Shown here piece by piece: positions 1-8,713 of a DNA stretch of 64,000 nt. Every line of letters begins with the position of its first letter. The stretch's first letter is position 1. Source of the DNA: Nostoc sp. FACHB-892 (GTDB taxonomy: Bacteria > Cyanobacteriota > Cyanobacteriia > Cyanobacteriales > Nostocaceae); contig NZ_JACJTR010000002.1 in NCBI RefSeq assembly GCF_014698795.1, forward strand, positions 310,001 through 374,000, read 5' to 3'. The notes under the pieces are model-generated. The model was not told the DNA's origin, made no database searches, and saw only the letters and a list, made by a program, of their open reading frames with translations. Position numbers and translations under genes: made by a program.

Positions 1-226
1 CATGCCAGTAGTTGATACAACTGGTGCAGGAGATAGCTTTTTGGCAGGATTCATCCATCAATTGAGTCAGCACGGCATCCACAGCTTGCGGGATGCAGAA
101 ACAGCAAAACGTATTGTCACTTATGCCAGTGCTGTTGGAGCGCTGACTACCATTAAAGCAGGTGCGATCGCTTCCCAACCGACTGCTGCTGAAGTCGAAG
201 CTTTTCTCGCCACACATCAACTCTAG
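1..226 (+). CDS. PfkB-family carbohydrate kinase, C-terminal fragment (gene cut by window start)
   Basis: Only the last ~74 residues are in the window; the reading frame is open to the left edge, so the methionine at base 2 is unlikely to be the true start. The motif DTTGAGDSFLAGF is the PfkB signature 2 that carries the catalytic aspartate (GAGD) of ribokinase/fructokinase-type sugar kinases. The rest is the usual C-terminal helix region (ASAVGALTTIKAGA). Family is sure; the substrate cannot be told from this piece. A different PfkB kinase, ribokinase-like, lies at 15.1 kb. Confidence 0.85.
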   Translation, partial: MPVVDTTGAGDSFLAGFIHQLSQHGIHSLRDAETAKRIVTYASAVGALTTIKAGAIASQPTAAEVEAFLATHQL

Positions 227-867
227 GAACTAACATAAGCCACTGGGATATCAGCCACCACAGGCTGATACTCCCCACTAGAAAATAGACGAAAATCGTC
301 ATCCCATTCTGCTTATTAAATAATTTTAAAACCCTAAGATAAACACTTTTGCATTGGGTGCAAACGCTTCAGCCAGAAGCAAGGAACATATACGCCCTCT
401 GGGGAACTTAGTTTAGAGCCTTTATTAAGCTTGATAAAAAATATATTAATTTTTAATACAATAAATTAGTTTTCTAAATCTCAATTTTATTTAGTTTTAT
501 CATAGGTCTAACAGAAGTTATTGGCAACCTTTGGTAATGATTAAAGGTTACTTGCTTTAAGGCATGAAGTACAAGGGAAGAAGGTTTAAACTGCCTGTAT
601 TCGTGGAACTTGTGGCAATAACTCAGATTCAACTTTAAAACTAGATTGTGATGCATAGGTCTGCAACCCTTGCACCGCAAAAATGATGGAGTTTTATTTC
701 TTAAACCTTCTGAATTCTGACTTTTAAGAGCAGAGGGAGAGAAAGACATTTTCATACTTGGCGATGAAACTTATTTCATTGGGACTGCCTTCTGCCTTAA
801 CCAGCCTGTTATTGATTACCAAAATCTGACAATAAAAAATTTTAATAGAAATATGGGGGCTGTATAC
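227..867. other. Intergenic stretch without a supported gene
   Basis: After the hairpin at 249-270 the region is AT-rich. A 93-codon minus-strand frame at 474-755 has no recognisable motif and no good ribosome-binding site. The part just before 868 probably holds the promoter of the methyltransferase gene. Confidence 0.5.
249..270 (+). terminator. Hairpin after the PfkB kinase gene
   Basis: TATCAGCC and GGCTGATA form a perfect 8-bp stem with a 6-base loop, 23 bases after the kinase stop. No T-run follows, so it is only a possible terminator. Confidence 0.3.
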
Positions 868-1998
868 ATGACTTCCAGCATTCCAAAAGATATCAAAATA
901 CATACTCCTTTAGTAGGAGATGTGAATAATAAAAGTCGAATTACTTACCAAGCGAGTCGCACAGCGATCGCTGGATTCAATGGAATCTTAATGACAGCAG
1001 CAGAGGCTTATATCAATGGGCTAAAAATCCCCGAGCCTCTGCTTAAAATCCTTTTAAATCTATCTATCCAAATCAGTTACAAGTATTTTCCGTCTCTTTT
1101 AGTTCCCTATGAATGGCTGTTACAAGAAAGCGATCGCCTTGCAGAAGGATCACACGAACTAATGAAGGTTCAATACAACCTACCCGAAGAAATGTTCAGT
1201 CTGATCTTAAAAGAAACAGAACTTTTATATCCCAAATACACGATGGCTTTATGGGAGAAAGGAGCATTTAACCTTGAGCAAGCTCAAATGGATATGCTCG
1301 ACGATTTAATTGCAAAAGCAGGCATCGAAGATGGAGACGAAATTCTAGATTTGGGATGCGGTTGGGGTTCTGCATCAAATTACATTCTTTCCCGGTTTCC
1401 GCGTGTGAAAGTAACGGCTGTTAATTTGAGCCATCAACAATGCGAATATATGCGGAGAAAAATGCAAGATCCTAGCAGTTACCTCAGTTCAGATAGATTC
1501 ACTCTATATGAAGAGGACTTTAATGATATTGATTTGGAGACTAAGTTTGATAAAATTATGGCGATTGGGCTATTTGAACATGTAGGTAATTTAACAAAAT
1601 CATTCACAAAACTGGCTTCTATTCTCAAAGAGGATGGTAAGATTTTAATTCACATAATCACAACCAAACTACCTTACAATATAACCCATCCTTTTATCAA
1701 TAAATATATTTTCCCCAATATGCGGGTATGGAATTATGATGTTATACCAAAGATTAATACAGACCTAAAAACCATTAATCAATGGTATTTAAATGGTGCT
1801 AATTACTCAAATACCCTGAGAAATTGGTTGATAAATTTTGATCAAAATCAAGCAAAAATTAAAGATTTAAATTATGGCATGAACTATGACAAGTTCTGCC
1901 GGATGTGGAGGCTTTATTTGCTCTTGTGCATACAGTATTTTGACGGTTGTAATGGTGAAATTCTTGGTAACGGTCAATACCTATTGGTTCATACGTGA
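868..1998 (+). CDS. Cyclopropane-fatty-acid-synthase-like SAM-dependent methyltransferase
   Basis: This looks like a class I SAM methyltransferase of the cyclopropane-fatty-acid synthase / coclaurine N-methyltransferase group. The SAM-binding motif I is ILDLGCGWGSASNYI, followed by a motif II acidic turn, and GLFEHVGNL matches the conserved E-H-V-G segment of the CFA synthase fold. The frame is open from an ATG at 853, but GGGGG at 855-859 lies 8 bases before the ATG at 868, so the later start (MTSSIPKD) is preferred; it gives 376 residues. The N-terminal ~100 residues form a helical extension as in plant-type N-methyltransferases. Substrate (lipid or small amine) cannot be decided. The gene stands alone, with a MITE downstream. 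Confidence 0.8.
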   Translation: MTSSIPKDIKIHTPLVGDVNNKSRITYQASRTAIAGFNGILMTAAEAYINGLKIPEPLLKILLNLSIQISYKYFPSLLVPYEWLLQESDRLAEGSHELMKVQYNLPEEMFSLILKETELLYPKYTMALWEKGAFNLEQAQMDMLDDLIAKAGIEDGDEILDLGCGWGSASNYILSRFPRVKVTAVNLSHQQCEYMRRKMQDPSSYLSSDRFTLYEEDFNDIDLETKFDKIMAIGLFEHVGNLTKSFTKLASILKEDGKILIHIITTKLPYNITHPFINKYIFPNMRVWNYDVIPKINTDLKTINQWYLNGANYSNTLRNWLINFDQNQAKIKDLNYGMNYDKFCRMWRLYLLLCIQYFDGCNGEILGNGQYLLVHT

Positions 1999-2012
1999 CA
2001 ATTTAATTGCTA

Positions 2013-2161
2013 ATACCAATTTAATGTGAAGTTGCATATATCTCGATCCCCCTAAATCCCCCTTCAAAAGGGGGACTTTGAGAGATTTTTCTGATTCTCC
2101 CCTCTTATTAAGGGGAACTAGGGGGGATCAAATTCTATGCAGCCTCATAAAAAATTGGTAT
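2013..2161. repeat. Nested palindromic MITE-like element
   Basis: The outer ends are inverted repeats (ATACCAATTT near 2013 and its complement ending at 2161, with related TGCAT blocks inside). Nested within, 2045-2129, is a second inverted pair built from GATCCCCCTAAATCCCCCTT and its near complement. It carries no frame. Such C-rich palindromes are typical dispersed repeats of Nostoc genomes. Confidence 0.65.
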
Positions 2162-2175
2162 AAGTCCTAATAATA

Positions 2176-2883
2176 TTAGCGATCGCCTAACCTATCGAGA
2201 GCAATCCTTCGCTCCTTAGCTTGCTGCCATAGAGTATCAACAGTCACAAACTCATAACCTTGTTGTTGTAGTTTCGGAATGAGGATTTGAAGTGTGGCAG
2301 CAACATCTTGTCCACCACAAGCACCATCATGTAAAACAATCAACGAACCATTTTTGACCTGTTGCATAATTCGCTCTATCACAGTGTTTACGCCTGGGCG
2401 CACCCAATCTTCTGGTACAACGCTCCACATAACTGGGCGGTAATTCCACTGTAAAAACAATTTTAAAGTAGCAGGTGTAAACAAACCATTGGGGGGGCGG
2501 ACATCTCGCACATGTTCAGGTTGCAGATTGCAGGCATTGTAAATAGCAACTTGAGTTTTTTCTAAACTGTCCTTCAAGTCATTTGGGGAAAGCATCGGAA
2601 AAGAGCGATGATCGTAGCCATGCAATCCGATCCAGTGTCCGCGATCGCTAACGGCTTTGGCAATGTCTGGTGAACGGTTAACACAAACACCCAACCAAAA
2701 AAAGCTTGCTGTAATCTGATAACGATCTAACACTGCCAAGACTTCGGGTGTGTATTGAGGATGGGGCCCATCATCAAAGGTTAGAGCGATCGCTTTAGAA
2801 TCACGATTTCCAGCCCAAAGGCAGTTGGTAAAACTTGGCTGGAGAATGCGGTAGAAAATTGGGAACAGGGGAGCTAGCTGCAT
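2176..2883 (-). CDS. Polysaccharide deacetylase (NodB homology domain, CE4)
   Basis: The 235-residue protein is almost only a NodB domain. Motif 1 is TFDDGPHP with the catalytic and metal-binding aspartates, motif 2 is HGYDHRSF with the two zinc-binding histidines, motif 3 is VRPPNGLF, and motif 5 is LHDG. It should remove N-acetyl groups from a cell-wall or extracellular polysaccharide. There is no clear signal peptide; the short hydrophobic start (MQLAPLFPIFYRIL) could be a weak anchor. A decayed copy of its N-terminal coding region lies just upstream at 3047-3111. A second, divergent deacetylase is encoded at 22.5 kb. Confidence 0.9.
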   Translation of the reverse strand: MQLAPLFPIFYRILQPSFTNCLWAGNRDSKAIALTFDDGPHPQYTPEVLAVLDRYQITASFFWLGVCVNRSPDIAKAVSDRGHWIGLHGYDHRSFPMLSPNDLKDSLEKTQVAIYNACNLQPEHVRDVRPPNGLFTPATLKLFLQWNYRPVMWSVVPEDWVRPGVNTVIERIMQQVKNGSLIVLHDGACGGQDVAATLQILIPKLQQQGYEFVTVDTLWQQAKERRIALDRLGDR

Positions 2884-3046
2884 AAAGTTTTGTCTTTTTT
2901 GCGTAATCTTGCATAACTACACTGATTACTTAATATGAGACTGTTAAGCGGTGGGAACCACAGCTTAACTCTCTTATATCTAAAATTTAAGCATTGTAAA
3001 AATAGAGAGTTCTAGATACAAGCGCTCCTTCTAGGTTCAAACATAA

Positions 3047-3111
3047 GAGCGATCGCTTTGGTATGGTAATCACTACCCCAAAGTCAGTTGGGAAAGGTCG
3101 CCTGGAGAATG
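3047..3111 (-). pseudogene. Decayed copy of part of the neighbouring deacetylase gene
   Basis: Translated on the minus strand this gives ILQATFPN, a stop codon, then LWGSDYHTKAIAL. The intact gene reads ILQPSFTNCLWAGNRDSKAIAL at the same place, so the two align almost residue for residue. It has the same orientation, sits ~160 bases upstream of the intact start, and carries an in-frame stop. It is best explained as the remnant of a tandem duplication. Confidence 0.6.
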
Positions 3112-3214
3112 TCAATACTCTATTTTGTAAAAAATCTGTAACAGCAATACTCTTTGACCTAGCACTCGTCTAAATTGGTGATAAATCTACGAATAAACAC
3201 TGCATAAAAAGTTA

Positions 3215-4081
3215 ATGTTGTTCAAAGATATACGAGACTATCAAATTTCATTTCTGGGCTTGTTCCTAGTTGTGGGAATCGGTACACGAGATTGGACATT
3301 GCGGCCAGAGTTAATTGCAGTATTGATTGCTACAAGTCTTGTAAGCCAATGGATATTGTCATCGTTAACAGGCAAAGAACAAGTAGCAAATCTTCGCAGT
3401 GCTTTAATTACCTCACTGGGACTGAGTTTACTGTTGCGGGCTGATCATTGGACGACAATGGTAATAGCCGCAGCAAGTGCGATCGCTAGCAAATTTATCT
3501 TCAAATTCGGTGATAAGCATTTCTTCAACCCTGCTAATTTTGGTATCATATCTGCCTTAATTCTGACCTCCGATGCCTGGGTTTCGCCGGGACAATGGGG
3601 TGAAGAGTGGTGGTATGCACTCTTATTTGCCGGAACCGGCGGCATGATTTTGCAGCGCGTTGGTCGCTGGGACACCACAGCAGCTTTTTTGGGTAGCTAC
3701 TCCTTGCTAGAAGCGATTCGTAATCTCTGGCTGGGTTGGACTTGGGATGTTTATTGGCATCGACTGATGAGCGGGTCTTTACTGCTATTCGCCCTATTTA
3801 TGATTACAGATCCGCGATCAATTCCCAATTCCCGAATTGGGCGGATAGTTTGGGCATTTTGCATCGCCGGATTAACTTTTATCCTGCGAAATTATTTTTT
3901 TGTTCCTACCGCAGTCTTCTGGGCATTATTTGCCCTTGCGCCATTGACCATTCTGCTAGATGTTCTCTGGTTAGCCCCACGATTTTCTTGGCAAGAGGGA
4001 GATGTAGCTTTAGCTTCCCGCAGGGTAGGAACAGAGGGAGAACTCCTAACTCTTAACTCAGCACTAAAAAATCAGCATTAA
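3215..4081 (+). CDS. RnfD/NqrB-like membrane protein
   Basis: A polytopic membrane protein of 288 residues with about seven to eight hydrophobic segments. The block KFGDKHFFNPANFGI resembles the conserved region of the RnfD/NqrB family (electron-transport complex membrane subunits), and DPRSIP in a late loop is also typical. No other rnf or nqr genes are nearby, so it is not part of a visible complex; its role is unknown. It is 25 bases from the DUF2330 gene, suggesting co-transcription. The last ~25 residues (from about EGDVALASRRVG) are encoded by DNA resembling dispersed repeats (TAGCTTCCCGCAGGGTA, AACTCCTAACTCTTAACTC), so the C-terminus was probably extended by repeat insertion. Confidence 0.7.
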   Translation: MLFKDIRDYQISFLGLFLVVGIGTRDWTLRPELIAVLIATSLVSQWILSSLTGKEQVANLRSALITSLGLSLLLRADHWTTMVIAAASAIASKFIFKFGDKHFFNPANFGIISALILTSDAWVSPGQWGEEWWYALLFAGTGGMILQRVGRWDTTAAFLGSYSLLEAIRNLWLGWTWDVYWHRLMSGSLLLFALFMITDPRSIPNSRIGRIVWAFCIAGLTFILRNYFFVPTAVFWALFALAPLTILLDVLWLAPRFSWQEGDVALASRRVGTEGELLTLNSALKNQH

Positions 4082-4106
4082 AAAACTAAAAAAGTAGAGC
4101 TATAAA

Positions 4107-5114
4107 ATGAAGATTTTTCGACTTTTAACGCCATTACTATTAACAATAGTAGCTGTATTTTGCTTTGCACCCGCAGCTTGGGCATTTTGTGGATTTTATG
4201 TAGCTAAAGCTGATACGAAGTTGTATAACAAAGCTTCTCAGGTAGTGATAGCGCGAAATGGCGATCGCACCGTCCTGACAATGGCAAACGACTTCCAAGG
4301 CGAAGTCAAAGATTTTGCAATAGTAGTACCTGTGCCAACAGTGCTGCAAAAAGAGCAAGTTCGTGTGACTGAACCCAAGATTATGGAGCGTTTAGATGCT
4401 TTTAGTGCGCCACGATTAGTAGAATATTTTGACCCAGATCCTTGTGCCTCACTACCAATATTTTCTGGAAACACGATAAATTTCTCAGCAGCAGCAAGAG
4501 GAGATAGTCTGGAAGTTCAGAAAACTGATCGCAGTTTGGGTGTGACAGTTGAAGCGCGTTTCAACGTGGGCGAATACGACATCGTGATCCTCAGTGCTAA
4601 AGAATCTCAAGATGCATTACAACAAACTTGGTTGTATTTCTGCCGTAATGTTTGTGAAGGTTTGACAGGTCAAACCTATGATCCCAGTTGTGGCAGTGTG
4701 ATCACCTGGCTAAATGCTTACCTAAAACGGAGATTACAGGACTTTTACATTAACCAGAATCGGGAACAATCCACAACAGTCCCCCTTCGGGTTCGTCAAT
4801 CTATATCAGGTGGAATAAGAGAACCCATTGATCCTGTAGATAACCTCCCAGCTATGCCCCAAGCACCTCCCATTTTGGAAGAATTGGAGATATGGGCTAA
4901 GACAGATTCCGAAGGAGAACTGTGCGGTACTTACATAAAAGGGCGTCCAGATGTCAATTGTCAGGTGTTAATTCTTAAACGCTTACCCCCGGAAGTTAGC
5001 TGGAAAGAATTATCTGAGGAATTTGGGTTGTCAATTCCAACATTAAGTAGTTTTTATCAGCGCCAATGTTTACCGCGTTTGCGTAAATTCGCCGAATTTG
5101 AGGGATTGTTATAA
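4107..5114 (+). CDS. Chimera: DUF2330 secreted domain fused to C-terminal part of a sigma-70-like factor
   Basis: Residues 1-26 are a signal peptide ending AWA. Residues 27-167 match the DUF2330 family (CGFYVAKADTKLYNKASQVV, then DFAIVVPVPTVL and YDIVILSAKES). DUF2330 proteins normally run on for hundreds of residues in an exported domain. Here, directly after SAKES, the sequence changes to QDALQQTWLYFCRN, WLNAYLKRRLQDF and, near the end, VSWKELSEEFGLSIPTLSSF plus YQRQCLPRLRKF. Those are features I recognise from small sigma-70-like proteins of Nostoc, including the helix-turn-helix of region 4. The switch is at about base 4608 and keeps frame. The product would be an exported domain with a cytosolic tail, so it may be non-functional. 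Family matches are from memory of motifs; the junction is visible in the sequence. Confidence 0.7.
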   Translation: MKIFRLLTPLLLTIVAVFCFAPAAWAFCGFYVAKADTKLYNKASQVVIARNGDRTVLTMANDFQGEVKDFAIVVPVPTVLQKEQVRVTEPKIMERLDAFSAPRLVEYFDPDPCASLPIFSGNTINFSAAARGDSLEVQKTDRSLGVTVEARFNVGEYDIVILSAKESQDALQQTWLYFCRNVCEGLTGQTYDPSCGSVITWLNAYLKRRLQDFYINQNREQSTTVPLRVRQSISGGIREPIDPVDNLPAMPQAPPILEELEIWAKTDSEGELCGTYIKGRPDVNCQVLILKRLPPEVSWKELSEEFGLSIPTLSSFYQRQCLPRLRKFAEFEGLL

Positions 5115-5206
5115 ACAAGGAAAAAGGAAGCCAGTCTGTTATTTTCCAAAGATAAAAAGACCTCTAAAAGGTTTTACTACGCAAAACCTGTTCCTCTCTG
5201 AGTCGG

Positions 5207-5398
5207 CTATGGTGTACACACAAGTCTTTCTGAAGGCAATTTCCGGTTAAGTAAGTCTCACAGCCACTGAGATACCTCACCCTGGTTTTACTATGTAAAA
5301 CCTGTCCCTTTCCTTAGTAAGGAGAGGGATGTCCAATAGGACAGGGTGAGGTTTTGGAGGACTTTTGACTAATTACATAACTTGTGTGTACACCGTAG
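5207..5398. mobile_element. 192-bp MITE with 19-bp terminal inverted repeats
   Basis: The left end CTATGGTGTACACACAAGT (5207-5225) is the reverse complement, with one mismatch, of the right end at 5380-5398. The same 19-mer, CTACGGTGTACACACAAGT, forms the end of the IS4-like transposase relic at 33049-33067. The interior has no frame and contains related blocks with AAAACCTGT. It is therefore a non-autonomous element probably mobilised by that IS type. Confidence 0.75.
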
Positions 5399-5420
5399 CT
5401 TTGAGTTGGAGAGGTTCGTA

Positions 5421-6359
5421 TCACTTGCTAATAGACAAAGCCCAATCGCCTAAAAGTTGGTTTACTTTATCGGGTACTTCATCATGGGGACAATGACCGG
5501 CTGTTAGGAAATGTTCTGTGAGTTCAGGATAATATTGACGAAACTTTTGGGAACGTTCTCTAGCATTCATCCAAGGATCAGCTTCTCCCCACAACATCAA
5601 CAATGGACAAGTTAATTGCTTTAGTAGCACATCAACTTTTTCCCCTTGAGGAGTGCTAAAGACTGACACAAATACTTCCATTGCACCAGGATCGTAAGCA
5701 GGGCGAGCAATTTCTTCTACTAACTGATCTGTAATTGCACTTTTGTCAAGATAAACTTTTTCTAAAGTTTGGCGAATTACCCAACCTTGTCGCACGTATT
5801 GAAATAACAAAGACTGGGCTAAAGGTTGTTGAAAAATCCATTTAGTGCCGTCACCAAGAAGTTTCTGCAAAGTAGCGGGTTGTTTAGGAGGCTGAATTTC
5901 TGATTGTAAAGCTTCAGGCTCAGGCGTAGGCTGGCTTTCGCTAAAAGGCCCTGCACTATTGAGCAAAACTAAACCAGCCGCACTGTCGGGACGTTGCGCT
6001 GCAACACACAAGCCAGCGTAGCCACCAAGAGAATTACCAGCTAATACCGCTTTTTGACCAATTACTTCACTGATAAAATCATGGAGTTGGTCACGCCACA
6101 AGTCGGCGCTATACTGCAATTTTGGTTTTGCCGATCGCCCGAATCCTAAAAGATCGATCGCAAATACTTCAAAATCTTGACACAATCCTGTGATATTCTT
6201 GCGCCAGTGGTCTGTGGAAGCACCAAATCCATGTATCAAAAGCAAGGGCGGACGTTGCGCTTGCTTCTCTCCCGCACGCACATAGTAAACGTTATGCCCG
6301 CGCCACTGCCAATATTTTCCAGGAATTGGGGTTGTAGAGGAGGCTGTAGTTGCCTGCAT
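5421..6359 (-). CDS. Alpha/beta-fold hydrolase
   Basis: A 312-residue alpha/beta hydrolase. LLIHGFGAS is the oxyanion-hole segment, GNSLGG (Ser110) is the nucleophile elbow, LWGEADPW near the C-terminus supplies the acid, and TAGHCPHDE supplies the histidine, so the triad is complete. No signal peptide is seen, so it should be cytosolic. Proteins of this type in cyanobacteria and chloroplasts include pheophytinase-like enzymes and other esterases; substrate is not decided here. Its 5' end is separated by ~100 bases from the divergently transcribed aroE. Confidence 0.88.
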   Translation of the reverse strand: MQATTASSTTPIPGKYWQWRGHNVYYVRAGEKQAQRPPLLLIHGFGASTDHWRKNITGLCQDFEVFAIDLLGFGRSAKPKLQYSADLWRDQLHDFISEVIGQKAVLAGNSLGGYAGLCVAAQRPDSAAGLVLLNSAGPFSESQPTPEPEALQSEIQPPKQPATLQKLLGDGTKWIFQQPLAQSLLFQYVRQGWVIRQTLEKVYLDKSAITDQLVEEIARPAYDPGAMEVFVSVFSTPQGEKVDVLLKQLTCPLLMLWGEADPWMNARERSQKFRQYYPELTEHFLTAGHCPHDEVPDKVNQLLGDWALSISK

Positions 6360-6465
6360 AATTCAAAGAATTGTTAAGTAGCTTTAATAATTGTAGGCTA
6401 GTCAAAGGAGTGGGGAAGCAGGGGAGCCTGGGGGGAAATCACTAATGATTAATAACTAATAACTA

Positions 6466-7350
6466 ATGACTAAAGAAAGATTAATTACAGGCAAAACTAA
6501 GCTATTAGGGGTAATTGGGCATCCGGTGGAGCATTCGCTCTCGCCAGCAATGCATAATGCTGCAATCGCTAATTTAGGATTAGATTACGTTTATCTTCCC
6601 TTTCCTATAGCACCAAAGAATTTAGAAATAGCGATCGCAGGTTTCGCGGCTATTGATGTTGTCGGTTTTAGTGTGACAATACCTCATAAACAGGCAATCA
6701 TGCCTCTGCTTTCAGAAATTACCCCTCTTGCTCAAGCTATCGGCGCAGTAAATACTGTTAGTCGCCAAAATAATCAATGGGTGGGGACAAACACAGATAT
6801 AGAAGGATTTATCGCTCCTTTGCTGACAACCTATAAGCAAGATTGGAGTCAGAAGGTAGCAGTAATTTTAGGCAATGGTGGCGCAGCTAGAGCAGTTGTA
6901 GCAGGTTGTCATCAACTAGGTTTTGCGAAAATTCATGTTGTTGGGCGGAATATGCAGAGATTGCAAGAATTTGGCAATAGTTGGAGCAATTCACCTATTA
7001 GTAAAAATTTACAAATTCATCAATGGGAAGAATTACCAAAGCTAATTCCCCAAGCTAATCTGCTGGTAAACACAACTCCCATAGGGATGTATCCCAAGGT
7101 TAATGAGTCGCCTTTGAGTGGAGAGGAAATAGCAAATTTACCAAAGGGTGCGATCGCTTATGATTTGATATATATTCCGAAACCGACGCAATTTCTAGAG
7201 CAGGCAGAAAAACAAGGTGCGATTGCGATCGATGGTTTAGAAATGCTTGTCCAGCAAGGAGTAGCAGCATTAAAAATTTGGTTACAGCAAGAAACTGTTC
7301 CTGTAGAAGTGATGCGTCAAGCATTGCAAAAACATTTGGGCTTAAGTTGA
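6466..7350 (+). CDS. aroE: Shikimate dehydrogenase (NADP+)
   Basis: The enzyme reduces 3-dehydroshikimate to shikimate in the aromatic amino-acid pathway. The start GVIGHPVEHSLSPAMHN holds the shikimate-binding serines, Lys75 (TIPHKQ) and Asp111 (NTDIEGF) are the catalytic pair, and GNGGAAR (about 136-142) is the NADP loop, followed by the VNTTPIGMYP segment. Length, 294 residues, is normal. The gene is followed by a strong terminator hairpin at 7394-7417. Confidence 0.95.
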   Translation: MTKERLITGKTKLLGVIGHPVEHSLSPAMHNAAIANLGLDYVYLPFPIAPKNLEIAIAGFAAIDVVGFSVTIPHKQAIMPLLSEITPLAQAIGAVNTVSRQNNQWVGTNTDIEGFIAPLLTTYKQDWSQKVAVILGNGGAARAVVAGCHQLGFAKIHVVGRNMQRLQEFGNSWSNSPISKNLQIHQWEELPKLIPQANLLVNTTPIGMYPKVNESPLSGEEIANLPKGAIAYDLIYIPKPTQFLEQAEKQGAIAIDGLEMLVQQGVAALKIWLQQETVPVEVMRQALQKHLGLS

Positions 7351-7393
7351 TAAAATCCGGAGAACCTCACCCCGCCAAAGCTGTGCTTTGTTT

Positions 7394-7417
7394 CCCCTCC
7401 CCGCCTGCGGGGAGGGG
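7394..7417 (+). terminator. GC-rich hairpin after aroE
   Basis: CCCCTCCCCGC and GCGGGGAGGGG form a perfect 11-bp stem with a 2-base loop, followed by TTATTTTATT. The sequence also resembles a dispersed repeat, so it may be both. Confidence 0.65.
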
Positions 7418-7446
7418 TTATTTTATTAGTAATCGCTATAAGATTT

Positions 7447-8649
7447 ATGTTTCCTAAACCCAAAATAGTTTTCTCATGGCTTGTACTCTTACTAAGTTTT
7501 GCAAGCCTATTTCTTAGCTCTTGGATTATTCTTCCGGCTCCAAATATGTTTTTACTCACGCTAGCAGTGGGAGCGCCAGAAGTTAGCCCTTGGTTATTTT
7601 TATTAAATTTACTCTTTTTATTACTTGCTTTTTTCTTCATCCGTCGCCGTAAATTACAACGTTTAGCTTATATTTTCAGCTTAATAGGATTGCTAACCTG
7701 TGCATGGGTGCTAGTGAATATCCCACTCGCTCAAATGCAGATGGCTAAAGCAATGAAACAAGGATTGGGAGCAAATTATCTAGAGCAAATTCCAGCCCAA
7801 GTAAGGGCTAAGATGCAAACCCATCCCTTTGATTTAGTTAATTTTTTCGGGGGTATTGCATTAGGTAAAACCCGTCATCAAAAAGATATTATCTTTGCTT
7901 CTCCTGCGGGAGTGCCTTTAAAAATGGAAGTCTACCAACCCGCAGAAGTAGGGAAATATCCAGCAGTGATAGTAATTTATGGTGGAGCTTGGCAATATGG
8001 TAACCCTCATGCAAATGCCGAGTTTAATCAATATATCGCTCATCAGGGATATACAGTATTTGCGATCGACTATCGACACGCACCTAAATATCGGTTTCCA
8101 TCTCAGTTAGATGATGTGCGTACAGCCTTGAATTTTATTCGCAAAAATGCAGCAGCTTATGAAGCCGATCCAGAACGTATGGTGATTATAGGACGTTCTG
8201 CGGGAGCGCACCTAGCAATGCTAGCGGCTTATCAACCAGATGCACCATCCATTCGGGCTGTGGTGAACTATTACGGCCCTGTTAACTTACCTGGAGGATA
8301 CAAAACACCCCCATTTCCCGATCCTATCAACACCCGCGCTGTTTTAAAAGCATTTATGGGTGGTTCATTAGAAGAATTGCCTAATCAATATAAAATTGCT
8401 TCACCAATAAATTATCTAACGCACCCTTTACCACCAACTTTATTAATTTACGGCAGTCGTGACCATTTGGTAGAAGCACGATTTGGCAAACAAATGTACG
8501 AACGTTTACATGACTCTGGCAACACTGCGGTTTTTCTAGAAATTCCTTGGGCAGAACACGCTTTTGATGCCGTTTTTAATGGTGTGAGCAATCAATTAGC
8601 GTTATATCATACTGAAAGGTTTTTGGCTTGGGCGTTGTTCAAGCAGTAA
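7447..8649 (+). CDS. Membrane-anchored alpha/beta hydrolase (esterase/lipase, HSL/BD-FAE type)
   Basis: The first ~95 residues hold three hydrophobic helices (about 10-28, 48-65 and 73-92). The C-terminal ~270 residues form a catalytic domain: VIYGGAWQYG is the HGG-like oxyanion segment, GRSAGAH (Ser251) is the nucleophile elbow, YGSRDHLVEA carries the acid and WAEHAFD the histidine. It resembles carboxylesterases of the hormone-sensitive-lipase group. The product is probably anchored in the cytoplasmic or thylakoid membrane; the substrate is unknown. It follows aroE in the same direction, but a terminator lies between. Confidence 0.85.
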   Translation: MFPKPKIVFSWLVLLLSFASLFLSSWIILPAPNMFLLTLAVGAPEVSPWLFLLNLLFLLLAFFFIRRRKLQRLAYIFSLIGLLTCAWVLVNIPLAQMQMAKAMKQGLGANYLEQIPAQVRAKMQTHPFDLVNFFGGIALGKTRHQKDIIFASPAGVPLKMEVYQPAEVGKYPAVIVIYGGAWQYGNPHANAEFNQYIAHQGYTVFAIDYRHAPKYRFPSQLDDVRTALNFIRKNAAAYEADPERMVIIGRSAGAHLAMLAAYQPDAPSIRAVVNYYGPVNLPGGYKTPPFPDPINTRAVLKAFMGGSLEELPNQYKIASPINYLTHPLPPTLLIYGSRDHLVEARFGKQMYERLHDSGNTAVFLEIPWAEHAFDAVFNGVSNQLALYHTERFLAWALFKQ

Positions 8650-8713
8650 TTTCATCAACGTACAGCAGCAGTTAGAGCATAAAGGCTGATTAATGGAGTT
8701 CAAAAACTCATTC

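Noticed and set aside
474..755. 93-codon minus-strand frame in the first intergenic region
   Set aside because: No recognisable motif, low-complexity Lys/Ser/His-rich composition and no good ribosome-binding site; probably chance.
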